DNA of 12,071 nt from Thalassiosira profunda (GCA_036939355.1 JALLAP010001233.1:1-12071), one strand, 5' to 3'. Positions 1 to 8,149 are shown, counted from the stretch's first letter. A program made the numbers and translations. The notes: generated from the letters alone by a model not told the origin.

Positions 1-767
1 TCAGGAGGTTGTACTTGAGCCAGTGCATCAACGTGACCGGCGCTGGGCTAGAGCTTCTCCGGGGGTCTGCCGTCTTGGAGGAGCTGGATCTGCGAACAGG
101 CATTCGCATGGACGACGAAGATGCCGTCGTGGTGCACCGCATTTCTCCTGCAGTGGTTGTGCCGATATTGGAGAGCATTTTGACGAAAGATGGAAGCTCG
201 CTGGAAAAGGTAATACTGAACAAGAGCTGGCGAGACGATAAAAGCGAGGAATTGAAGGAGTTCGTGAGAAGATACCCCCGCATTCTCACACAAACAATAG
301 AATTTTGGGCAAGAATGTGCATTCGTTGTGGAATGCACGATGAACTCCACGGGCCTTGTGGAGCATGTGGCAATACTTACTGTGGGAGCTGTTGCCCATC
401 GGTCAGGTGTGACCGTTGCCTTGATCTCTTCTGCGATGAGTGTGGAATTTTGTGTCTCGAGGAATGGAGTGGGCCCATTTGCAAAGGGTGTTTTGACCCT
501 CGATGCCCGTGCACTTACCCACTCTCACATTTCCGGCACGAAGTCTCCGACTATCCCTCGTGCTGCAGCGTGTGCAAATGCGCCGTGCATTGCACTTCCT
601 GCTCCCCTGATGGACGTGAAACTGCCCAGCACTGCAGGGAGTGCGGCCTGACGTTCTGTCTGGACTGTCGATTTGTGAATGCAAACGGAATGTGCTCTCG
701 TTGTTTCGAGGCACCACGTCTTGGGATGCCATCAGCGGAGCGACGGATCACTGACTTCTTTTCCTAA
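1..767 (+). CDS. LRR and cysteine-rich zinc-finger protein, 3' part
   Basis: The gene is cut by the left edge: the frame is open to base 1 and the first in-window codon usable as a start is not ATG, so the true start lies upstream. Bases 1-4 (TCAG) could be a splice acceptor. The N-terminal visible part reads as a cysteine-containing leucine-rich repeat (L-x-L-S-Q-C-I-N-V-T-G-x-G-L-x-x-L, then L-x-x-L-D-L), the type found in F-box/LRR and AMN1-like proteins. From about base 313 the protein becomes very cysteine-rich, with three C-x2-C-x4-C-x2-C modules (CGACGNTYCGSC, CDRCLDLFCDEC, CRECGLTFCLDC) and further CxxC pairs, like tandem zinc knuckles or B-box-type fingers. The last residues are AERRITDFFS, then TAA at 765-767. 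LRRs suggest protein binding, the cysteines zinc binding, and the tail a possible PCNA contact; a ubiquitin-ligase role is only inference. No canonical RING spacing was established. Confidence 0.7.
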   Translation, partial: RRLYLSQCINVTGAGLELLRGSAVLEELDLRTGIRMDDEDAVVVHRISPAVVVPILESILTKDGSSLEKVILNKSWRDDKSEELKEFVRRYPRILTQTIEFWARMCIRCGMHDELHGPCGACGNTYCGSCCPSVRCDRCLDLFCDECGILCLEEWSGPICKGCFDPRCPCTYPLSHFRHEVSDYPSCCSVCKCAVHCTSCSPDGRETAQHCRECGLTFCLDCRFVNANGMCSRCFEAPRLGMPSAERRITDFFS

Positions 768-904
768 CTCAAACTGAGAGACGCGGCGTTTGTCCGTTTT
801 GTCTTGCAGAGGTATTGCAGCGCATATTCGTTAGGGTTAGCAAAAATTCGAGTTCCTTTGAAAACGGAAACACTTCACGCCATCTGGATCAGCCTAGTGA
901 GACA
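768..904 (+). promoter_or_regulatory. Spacer with telo-box-like motif upstream of the C2/EF-hand gene
   Basis: This stretch lies between the TAA of the zinc-finger gene and the ATG of the C2/EF-hand gene and must hold the 3' UTR of one and the promoter/5' UTR of the other. It contains TTAGGGTTAG at 831-840, which resembles the telo-box promoter element known from plants, and a pyrimidine-rich stretch ending TTGCAG at 804-809 that could be a 5'-UTR splice acceptor. No TATA box was recognised. Confidence 0.4.
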
Positions 905-3141
905 ATGGCGCCCCATCAACTCCAGTCCGGGCGGCTCTTCATCACCTGCATCGAAGCCAAGAACGTTCGCGGACGTGCCAACGATGCCAGGGGCGATTTG
1001 AAAGCCCCCTTTCTCCTGTTCCGGCTGAGCGGCGCAGAAAGGGCAAGTAATGCGGGGACCACCTCCGGTCACGACACCAGCTTCAACGATGAGGTTCTAT
1101 CGTTTGACCTTGAGGAACCAGAGAATTTTGATTTGATCGCTGAATTGAGAGATGAGGGATTGAACGAGAGTGTGGGGCGGGCGACGTACAATGTTAGGGA
1201 GGTGCTAGCTTCATGTCAGCAGGAGAGAACCGAGGAGCTCCAAATCCTCCGGCCGGGAGACTCAACGACGAACTCGGTGGCACGCCTCAAGTTTGGTTTC
1301 GTGCAGGCGAAACACGGGGTGATCAAGCTGCGACTGGACAGCTTGGAAAGCATTTGTGGCAAAGGCGGCTACGCTGTGGTTTCCACGCCGGACGGTCAGT
1401 CAAAGAGGGTGGGTGCGGCTGACGCCAATAACGAAGCATTAGGATTTTGGCTCTCCGAATTGAACTGGTTCGGAGACTTTGCCTTTCGTGTGCTCGACGG
1501 CAATGGCGGAATCGTTGGCGAGGCGACACTGAGCTTGCTTCAGTGCCTTGAAGGGAGCGAGTCAGACATCGCTGTGACGCAGGTTCCAATCAAGGGACAA
1601 GGCCAAGCCTTGGTGAATACGGCCACTGTCAATCATTGGTTCTTAGAGGCGGGCTTCGTGCAAGTGCAGTCGCTGAGCACTACCAACCTCCGCAATGTCT
1701 CAGTCGACTCTTCGGGTCTGGCCAATCCCCGAGTGACACTGAGGCTGTGCGGCAAAACTCATGCAACGGCGGTGACCACTGGAGCCGCCACGAATGTGGG
1801 GCTCAACCAGTTTCGCTGGAGCGATACTCTTCGTTTGCCAGTCGTCGACGAGTGCACTCTAACGTTGGAGGCTGGAGAGCAGGACGAGGTCTCAGGAGAT
1901 ATCGAAACGATTGCATCGGCGAAAGTCAGCCTGATACCCCTCTTCGAAACGGGCCAGCTCACCGCTTCTGTTGATCTTGTACATGCAAATGAGGTGAGAT
2001 TGTCTTGCTAAAACTGAGTGCCTGATTGAAACACGTGGCTCACTTGTTGCGATAGCTCGGAGAAACGATGGGCAGCGGCAAAGCTCATTTCGCAATGACG
2101 TTCGAGGCTCCCAAAGGCGCAGCTTTCCCACGCGATCAACCAACAATGACGTCCTACGTGTTGGAGCAGAGCGATGAAGTCGCTCTGCCCACGAATAACG
2201 TGTCGATGGATACAGATGGTGGCGACGAGCCCTTTACGGAAGAGGCCGTTCAACGCGCATTCGTCTTGTGCGATCTAGACAACAACGGCTACATCGGCGT
2301 GTCGGAATTGAAGCACATCCTTATCATGATGGGCGAGCACGTGACGGACGAGGAGATCGACATGATGATCTCCATGCTCGATTTAAACGGAGATGGGCAG
2401 GTCAGTTTCAAGGAGTTCAGGGCCATGGCGCAGTCTCCCGACCCAGCGAATGAAGACTTCCTCAAAGGTGGACTCCCTGAACGCAGCCGCGAATCCATCG
2501 CCCTCCAGCAAAAGAACGAGGACGCCGAGAAAAAGCGCGAGGCGTTGTCCCGCTGCGTCCAAACGTGCAAACTATCGAAGGAGGATCTGTACGGCATTTG
2601 GAAGATGTCCCGAAGCAGGTGCTCTGGCGCTCTCACCAACGAGAGCTTTCGCGTTGGCTACGAGGGAGTGCGAGATCTATTGCCTTCAGCCTTTTGCTCC
2701 ACCTCCGAATGCCGTGCCATCTTCGATCTTCTTAAGACTGAGTCGGACGGCGAACAATGGATTGATAGCCGCGATTTGATCATGGCATTCAGCAGCTTTG
2801 TCGCCGACTTTGGGCTCGAGGAGAAGTGCCAGTTGGCCTTTGCAATGTTCGATATTGACCGCTCGGGCTTCTTGTCCGTAGACGAGATCGAATCCATGAT
2901 GTGCTCAACCAACCTGGCGACTCGAGACCTCATCAAGAAGCGAGCAGAAAACTTCTGGCTCTGTGCGGATACGGACCGGTACGTGATGTTGTTGCGTTTC
3001 ATCCTTTATTTGTTGATTCGCCCCCTCTTACGGGTTGTCTCCCTGTTGATCGTTAGATCCGGTGGCATCACGCTAAGTGAACTCATCGCCGCAGCGGAAA
3101 AGCTGCCCAATCTGCTGTATCCGTCGCAGACTAGAAAGTAG
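905..3141 (+). CDS. C2-domain/EF-hand calcium-binding protein (three exons)
   Basis: Model: exons 905-1993, 2056-2978, 3057-3141, giving 698 aa. The ATG at 905 has A at -3 and G at +4; the open frame continues upstream only through a non-ATG. Exon 1 holds about three weak C2-like beta sandwiches (near residues 8-135, 140-240 and 245-395); the third is completed only after splicing, when exon 2 supplies the final strand (KAHFAMTFEAP). Exon 2 has EF-hand loops at residues 436-447 (DLDNNGYIGVSE) and 472-483 (DLNGDGQVSFKE), a helical basic linker, a degenerate EF-like segment near 590-603, and a loop at 629-640 (DIDRSGFLSVDE). The fourth loop (668-679, DTDRSGGITLSE) is created by the exon 2/3 junction. 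Four canonical loops strongly predict Ca2+ binding. The C2 copies lack an obvious full set of Asp ligands, so lipid or protein binding may be calcium-independent. No enzyme domain or signal peptide is seen. It converges with the minus-strand gene; the stops are 42 bp apart. Confidence 0.82.
1994..2055 (+). other. Intron 1 of the C2/EF-hand gene (62 nt)
   Basis: Donor GAG|GTGAGA, acceptor GCGATAG|CTC, phase 0. Unspliced, the frame hits TAA at 2009-2011. Spliced, it runs straight into the exon 2 frame and finishes the last C2 strand. Confidence 0.85.
2979..3056 (+). other. Intron 2 of the C2/EF-hand gene (78 nt, in-frame and stop-free)
   Basis: Donor CG|GTACGT, acceptor GATCGTTAG|A, phase 2. 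Removing it rejoins DTD-R-SGGITLSE, a perfect 12-residue EF-hand loop. The intron is a multiple of three with no stop, so an automatic ORF reads through it and adds 26 hydrophobic residues in the middle of the loop. Confidence 0.88.
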
Positions 3142-3183
3142 CTGGGCAAACCAGATGCCTGCTGATTCGCAGCAAAGCTCCAA

Positions 3184-4114
3184 TCACCTCAGGTCCGGAT
3201 GAAAGCCACCCTCTTCCGCGTATTGCTTTCTGTCTGCCAAAATCATTTCGGCGAGCTTTCCATTGCGAGTATCGCTTCCATACACAGAATAGATCTTTCT
3301 GATGGCCGCCTCTGGTGCCGTACCGGTGTCCACCATCCGTTGAATAAACTGCCAAAGAATGTTGCGTCTGTAGTACGTCTGTTTCATAGCTCGATTGGCG
3401 TTGCGTTCTTTTGTCGAGAATCGTTCCGCGGGCTTGTTGCCGTCCATACCAATTTTGTATTCTCGCCAAACTTCTCCATCTGACATCATTGGCGAAGGGC
3501 CAAGCTGTGGATCGACATGTGGCAAGACTGTTGGAGCTGGGCCAGGGATGCCTGCGTCGCGGCTTGCCATTGCCGCATCTCATTCTCCATGCAAGCCTGG
3601 CGAAGCACCAAACTTTGGATGGTCGCCTCGCCCGTTGGGTTAGAAGCCGTTGCAGCCGCCGTCGGCGCCGATTCAGGGCGGCTGGAACCATCCGTCTTCT
3701 GCTTCTTGGCAGCCTTCTGCTTCTTGGCGACAGGAGCTGCAGAGGTGACCCGCTCTTGACGTGCTCGTTTCATTGTCTCTTTTCCCTTTGTGAGCAACGA
3801 GTCATCCCAGACGAGGCCGCACGAGCACGAGATGTGGCAATAACGGCCAGCCGTTCTCTGCCATCTCCCGCTTGCAAATCCTCCAGCTTGGTGACCTCGC
3901 GCCCGTGAATGGCAACGATGCCGTCTCCGATCTGGACCTTTCCACGGACGGGGCTGGTTGGTTGGACGGCCGTGATCTCGGCACCCTTCGCATCGTCCGA
4001 GAAGCGCACGGTGCAGCCCAGTTTTCCGGGAGGCACGGCGACCACCTGACGGCCCGCGACACCGGCAGGGGCATCGCGCGCGTCGGACCTCGGCTGGAGC
4101 ATGGCGGTGGGCAT
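3184..4114 (-). CDS. PDZ-domain / GCR1-like DNA-binding protein (multi-exon or frame-broken)
   Basis: On the minus strand the ATG at 4114 (A at -3) opens a PDZ-like domain, residues about 22-98, with the carboxylate-loop-like PPGKLG, then SPVRGKVQIGDGIVAIHG and a final LAVIAT strand. That frame stops at 3770. A second frame (3773-3486) gives a basic, NLS-like stretch (AKKQKAAKKQK) and a coil-like segment. A third frame (3570-3184) gives DGEVWREYKIGMDGNKPAER...YYRRNILW, which resembles the GCR1_C fungal-type DNA-binding domain. I infer one gene. An 86- or 92-nt intron (3737 to 3822 or 3828, acceptor CACCTCTGCAG) would join PDZ to the basic linker in phase 1. The second junction is unresolved: the shift into the GCR1 frame needs removal of 3n+2 bases, and candidates of 62 and 104 nt exist. 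The alternatives are separate genes or a sequencing indel. The likely role is a nuclear DNA-binding regulator with a PDZ protein-interaction module. Confidence 0.6.
3737..3828 (-). other. Candidate intron between PDZ and linker of the PDZ/GCR1 gene
   Basis: On the minus strand a donor ATCTC|GTGCTC and an acceptor CACCTCTGCAG|CTCC are both in phase 1, so splicing (92 nt, or 86 nt from the next GTGCGG donor) fuses the PDZ frame to the KKQK-rich frame. The acceptor is good, the donors are weak. Unspliced, the PDZ frame ends in a TGA that overlaps an ATG (ATGA at 3773-3770). Confidence 0.4.
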
Positions 4115-4357
4115 GGTGCAACGATTTAATTTGAGCGCTGGATTGAGGGAATGGGGGCGGGTGTTGGGAGGTGCGTTGAGTGGTGAGAGCGCGCGGAGGA
4201 GAGGCAGAGGCAAGGACGCGTGTCGAAGGGCGGTATCGTACCTACGTACGACCGGTACGTAAGCCTCCCCAGCTTGCCCCCGCCCGGGACACAAAGCCAA
4301 AGCGGCCGGAGGACGGGACGGGCACGCCGGATGGGGAGCGAGCTCAGCCGGCCTAAA
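4115..4357. promoter_or_regulatory. Divergent promoter between PDZ/GCR1 and F-box/ARM genes
   Basis: The 243 bp between the two opposite ATGs should serve both genes. It contains a purine-rich run (about 4181-4216) and a dense cluster of GTAC-centred palindromes at 4236-4261: an inverted repeat TCGTAC-CTAC-GTACGA (4236-4251), two TACGTA palindromes (4243-4248, 4256-4261), and three GTAC cores at 4238, 4246 and 4255. No TATA box was recognised. Part of it is open in the + frame, so an upstream start (ATG 4331) is possible. Confidence 0.45.
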
Positions 4358-7300
4358 ATGGATCCAGCCAACGACAGGGAGGCGCTATCCCCAGGGCGGG
4401 ACGGCGCGGTGGAACGCCCGCGGTCTGCCCGCGGCCCTAATGTGGTGCACGAGGAAATGACAACGCTCGAGCTGCCTCCCGAAGTCTGGGCGAGGGTGCT
4501 GGAATGTGAGACTCTCTGTGCCGCCGATCACGCCATTATCTTTGCCTCTCACCGGACAATTTTGCTGCATATTTCCAGACTCCACATTCGATGCTGTCCT
4601 TACGTGTGGTGCAGTGTCCCGCTCGATGCTTCATGACGCCCTACCCCTTCTAAAGAGGCTGCGCATCGACAAATCTTCGCAGCTCAATTTGAAGGTGGCG
4701 TCTCGCTTCCGGGATATCAGAGATATCGAGATCAATTGTCTACTGTCCTCAAGGGATTTGGATATGGGGGACCCGGACGACCCGATCGTGTGTGAGTTGG
4801 ATTTCGACAGCAGAATCCGGGCGGTGCCTTTCCTTTCGAAGTTCGACGCATTAGAGAGCGTTCATTTTGGGGGGAAAGACGAAGATGGGCAAGACGTAGA
4901 GGGCTTTGCCCCTGTCAACTTGTACTTCTTTGAGGGCGATGACGGATACCCAAGGGAAGGGGAACGGGAGAGCATGCTCGCATTTATCGATCAGATCAGC
5001 GGGGCATACCAATGCGGAGCTTTGCCAACGCATCTGAGGATCTCCGGCTTGTGCTGCCCAGACTCGGCCACTGGAAACTACAGCAGGGACTGCGAAAGTT
5101 GCATGCGAGCTTGCAAGAGCTTCCCACTGGAATCTGTTTGTCGCTTTGAGGTTAGAGGATCCTCCTCCCCCAGTGCTCGGTCGGGGAGGCAGTGTGGCCT
5201 CGACGTTTGCATCGAGAGAGCTCAAATAGAGAGTGTCATTGAGAGCAGGCCCGGGGGGAGGGATTTGCTTCGTACAACAGATCGCCTTCTCTATCTGTTG
5301 GGAAGGGGGCGACTGTACAACATTTCGGCAGATGACGTCGCTCGTGCAATTCACATTGTCAAGTTCAACAGCAGCCAACTGAAAGAGATCAAGCGTGTGA
5401 TCCAGTATGCCGAGCTGGACGTCAAGAAGCTTTCCATGCAAAAACTATCCAATGCTGTCAGGAGATCTTTCACGAGGGCCGAAGACGATCCGATTCCAGC
5501 AAATGGCGACCGCTATTTTTCGGAGGCGTCCCTCGATTATCTCGAGAAGAAAATTGGCCTCAATATCGATCGAAACGAGATTGGCAGCGATGCAGGCGAG
5601 CTGGTCAGCCACGCGCAGCAGATTGCATGGGTTCTGAGCGAAACTCGCTCTCGCAGGAAACACGGAAGCAGCAGCGACTTGGACGAGTACGAGGATATTC
5701 TCGTGGACAGTTTGAAGCTCGTCCGGTGCTTCAGCGAGATCGGTGGTGCCCCCATCCAACAAATCGCTTGCGCAATTCCCTATTTGGCAGACTGTCTACG
5801 CGGCACAACAAATGGATGCCAGGAAGAGGCGGTGATGGCTCTGCGCAATATCCTGAAAAAAGGGACTGCCGAACACCGGAAGATGGTGCTCGAGGCCAAG
5901 CCAATGCAAGCCTTCAGTCGGTTGTTAGCTTCGTCCAATGCCAGCATCGCCAAAGCTGCTGTCGTTGCGTTCGATAACATTGTGGCGCATGAGGGCATGG
6001 ACAAAGCGACGAACGGGATGGGTACCTATCTCCTCTTCCCTCGCCTGGTTGGCCTTCTTGATTCGAAGGACGATGAATGCGTCCGATGTGCGCTGCGGGT
6101 GCTGGCGGTTGCGGCCAACGAAAGCCAGATGACGAGAGCAATCGACAAAGGATTGTTCTCGCACGTTATTCGACTGATGAAGTTGCCCGAAGTGGCCGAT
6201 GGCGTACTTGCACACTGCTCGGTGCTACTTCGTAAAATTCTCGAGCATCCATCAGCAGGGAAGCCGCACATTGAACAAGTTCTTGAATCTGAGGGCCTGG
6301 TCGCACGGTTGGTGGAACTGGCCAGGGCTAGCGAGGTTGACGTCGTGGATACCAATTTGACGCAAGTGGTCATTCACATTGCAGTGGAGTCGAGCGACCA
6401 ACATTTGGACGTTCTGGCGCAAGAAGAAGGTCTGCTCTCGGTCTTCGTCGACCAGTTGGCCCCTGATGGTCATGCCGAAAGAGCATTAGTCGCCCTGGAG
6501 AAGATTTCCGATGGCTCGTTGGAACGATGCAGGCTTGTCCTGCAGGCTGGGGTGGCGAGGCCCCTAATGCGATTGCTCAAGAGCGCGTCTGCATTGGAGC
6601 CGTCACTGTTAGAAGCTGCTACGAAGACGTTCTCGATGCTCTGCCGTCACCAGCTTTTTGACCCGGATGAGGCGAAGGACAGTCTGAAGCTTTCCACCCA
6701 GCTACTCTCGAGTAACGACCCGGAAATAGCTTCCAACTCCAGCTGGGCACTGTATCATCTCCTGGACGGGTTGAGCGAGAGCCACCTGAGCGAGGTCGTC
6801 GACAAGGGTCTTGTGAGGAAGGTGCTCAAATCGCTGTCTGCTGGGTTACCTGAGGTGCTGCAACCCGCCCTTGAGGCTCTGTGCCTCATCGCCCGCCGCG
6901 CTGGTGACGACAGCGTCAAATGCATCACAAACTGCGGTGGCATTGCCTGCATCAAAAAGACTTTGTTCAGCTCGCACGACAACACACAGAAGCTCGCGTG
7001 CCGTGTCTTGTCGAATATCGTCGCTGGAAACGAGCAGCATATTCAGGCCGTGATTGATGCGAAGGTCGTTCCCTGCTTGTTTCAAGTTCTGACGAGTGAG
7101 CAAAACAGAGAGTACGCGCTGGAGGCTCTTCGTGTAATGACTGAGGGTGCCACGGCCGCGCAAATCGATTGCCTGGTGGCTCTTGGTTGCATTCACCATT
7201 TCTGCGACATCGTTGACGCGGCTGCCGACTGCAGTACTACAACCCTGGCGCTGCAGGCCCTGAAGAACGTGAGTTTGTGAAGTCTCTTCAATGAAGTTCG

Positions 7301-8149
7301 TTGCCAACGTCTTACTTATCAACACTTCGCGCTCAGATTGCCAAAGCAGGGACGGAAGAGGCGAAGCTGAGCAAGTTGATGATGGAGAGCAAGCTGGACG
7401 ATATTATGAAAGAAACGTTGGACCTCCAGCGCGAATCGAGCCGCTTTGACCTCCTCAGAAAGAAGGAGGCGTGGCTGGCCGTCGATGCTCTAGAAGCGAA
7501 GATTGAAGCATTGGAGGGTGCGCACCAGATAGTGAAAGATCAACTTGGCGATGAAGAGCGAGTGCTGCATTCTTTTGAGCAGAAGATTGCGGGCATTGGG
7601 ACAGAGACATTGGGCGAAGCGAAGTGAGTGCATCGTTGTGTCTCTTGCAAACCGTCTCTTCAGGTGCTCACGTTTGTCCCTTTTTGCAGATTTCCTCTCC
7701 GCGAGGCAAAGGAAGCGGCAATGAAACTACTTTCTTCTAAGATGTCTAGTCTTGAGGGGGGACGGCGCACATTTACAGTATACCTGGCTCATCGTCTCAA
7801 AGTAGCGGAGAAGATCGCACCCAAAAGCGAGTGGTACGACCGCCTTGCCAATGACGGTAGCCTCCCATCGGACGTCGAGACTGTGAGCTTGGAGAAGGGG
7901 AAGGCAATGTCGGCTGTGAGTGCGCTGGAAACTGCGAGGGATAGCGACCAGAGGAGGTTGGACGTGGACGAAATCAGGACGGGTTTGAGGCGGCTGTTCA
8001 AGAGCAAAGAAACAACGAAGAAGAGGGCGAAGCCGGCTGGCGAATCGCAGGAGCCGGCCCGTGAACGCCGGACCTCGAAGAAGCAGAGAAAAGAGGAGGA
8101 CGGCGACGACGATGTCATTGATCTTTGCAGTGACAGCGACTCTGACTAG
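4358..8149 (+). CDS. F-box / armadillo-repeat / coiled-coil protein with C-terminal SIM-like motif
   Basis: Model: exons 4358-4505, 4579-7268, 7337-7623, 7690-8149; 3585 nt, 1194 aa. ATG 4358 has A at -3 and G at +4; ATG 4331 (9 aa longer) is the alternative. Joining exons 1 and 2 makes an F-box (residues about 38-77: LPPEVWARVLEYSTFDAVL, then CGAVSR and LLKRLRID), predicting Skp1 binding in an SCF ubiquitin ligase. Residues about 80-420 are an unrecognised region with a cysteine cluster near 208-228 (CCPD...CESCMRAC). Residues about 422-946 are armadillo repeats most like importin-alpha (ALRNILKKGTAEH, SNIVAGNEQHIQAVIDA, then QIDCLVALGCIHHFCDIV). There is no importin-beta-binding domain at the N-terminus. 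Exons 3-4 form a long coiled coil, then basic NLS-like clusters (KKRAK, SKKQRK, about 1152-1178), and the protein ends DDDVIDLCSDSDSD, a textbook-style SUMO-interacting motif with acidic/serine flank. It is inferred to be a nuclear substrate receptor; targets are unknown. Confidence 0.83.
4506..4578 (+). other. Intron 1 of the F-box/ARM gene (73 nt)
   Basis: Donor GAAT|GTGAGA, acceptor ATATTTCCAG|ACTCC, phase 1. Splicing creates Y50 and turns two unrelated-looking reading frames into one continuous F-box. Confidence 0.9.
7269..7336 (+). other. Intron 2 of the F-box/ARM gene (68 nt)
   Basis: Donor AAC|GTGAGT, acceptor CGCGCTCAG|ATTGCC, phase 0. It joins the last armadillo helix (LQALKN) to IAKAG and the coiled coil; unspliced, a TGA follows after two codons. 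Confidence 0.9.
7624..7689 (+). other. Intron 3 of the F-box/ARM gene (66 nt)
   Basis: Donor GCGAA|GTGAGT, acceptor CTTTTTGCAG|ATTTCC, phase 2. It joins LGEAK to FPLREAKEAA, keeping the helical coiled-coil character across the junction. Confidence 0.88.

Noticed and set aside
2068..3141. Separate EF-hand gene starting at ATG 2068 with an uninterrupted frame to 3141
   Set aside because: The frame is continuous upstream through a good 62-nt intron that completes a C2 strand, and reading through 2979-3056 destroys an otherwise perfect EF-hand loop.
3770..3773. Prokaryote-like translational coupling (ATGA) and bacterial operon
   Set aside because: Neighbouring genes have clear spliceosomal introns and eukaryotic domains; an unseen intron is a simpler explanation.
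4506..7280. Armadillo gene starting inside intron 1 (ATG or non-ATG near 4506)
   Set aside because: Those codons are intronic; splicing 4505 to 4579 gives an intact F-box, which neither frame has alone.
7628..8149. Independent small gene for the basic C-terminal protein
   Set aside because: Its upstream codons lie in a canonical 66-nt intron; phase and helical character continue from the preceding exon.
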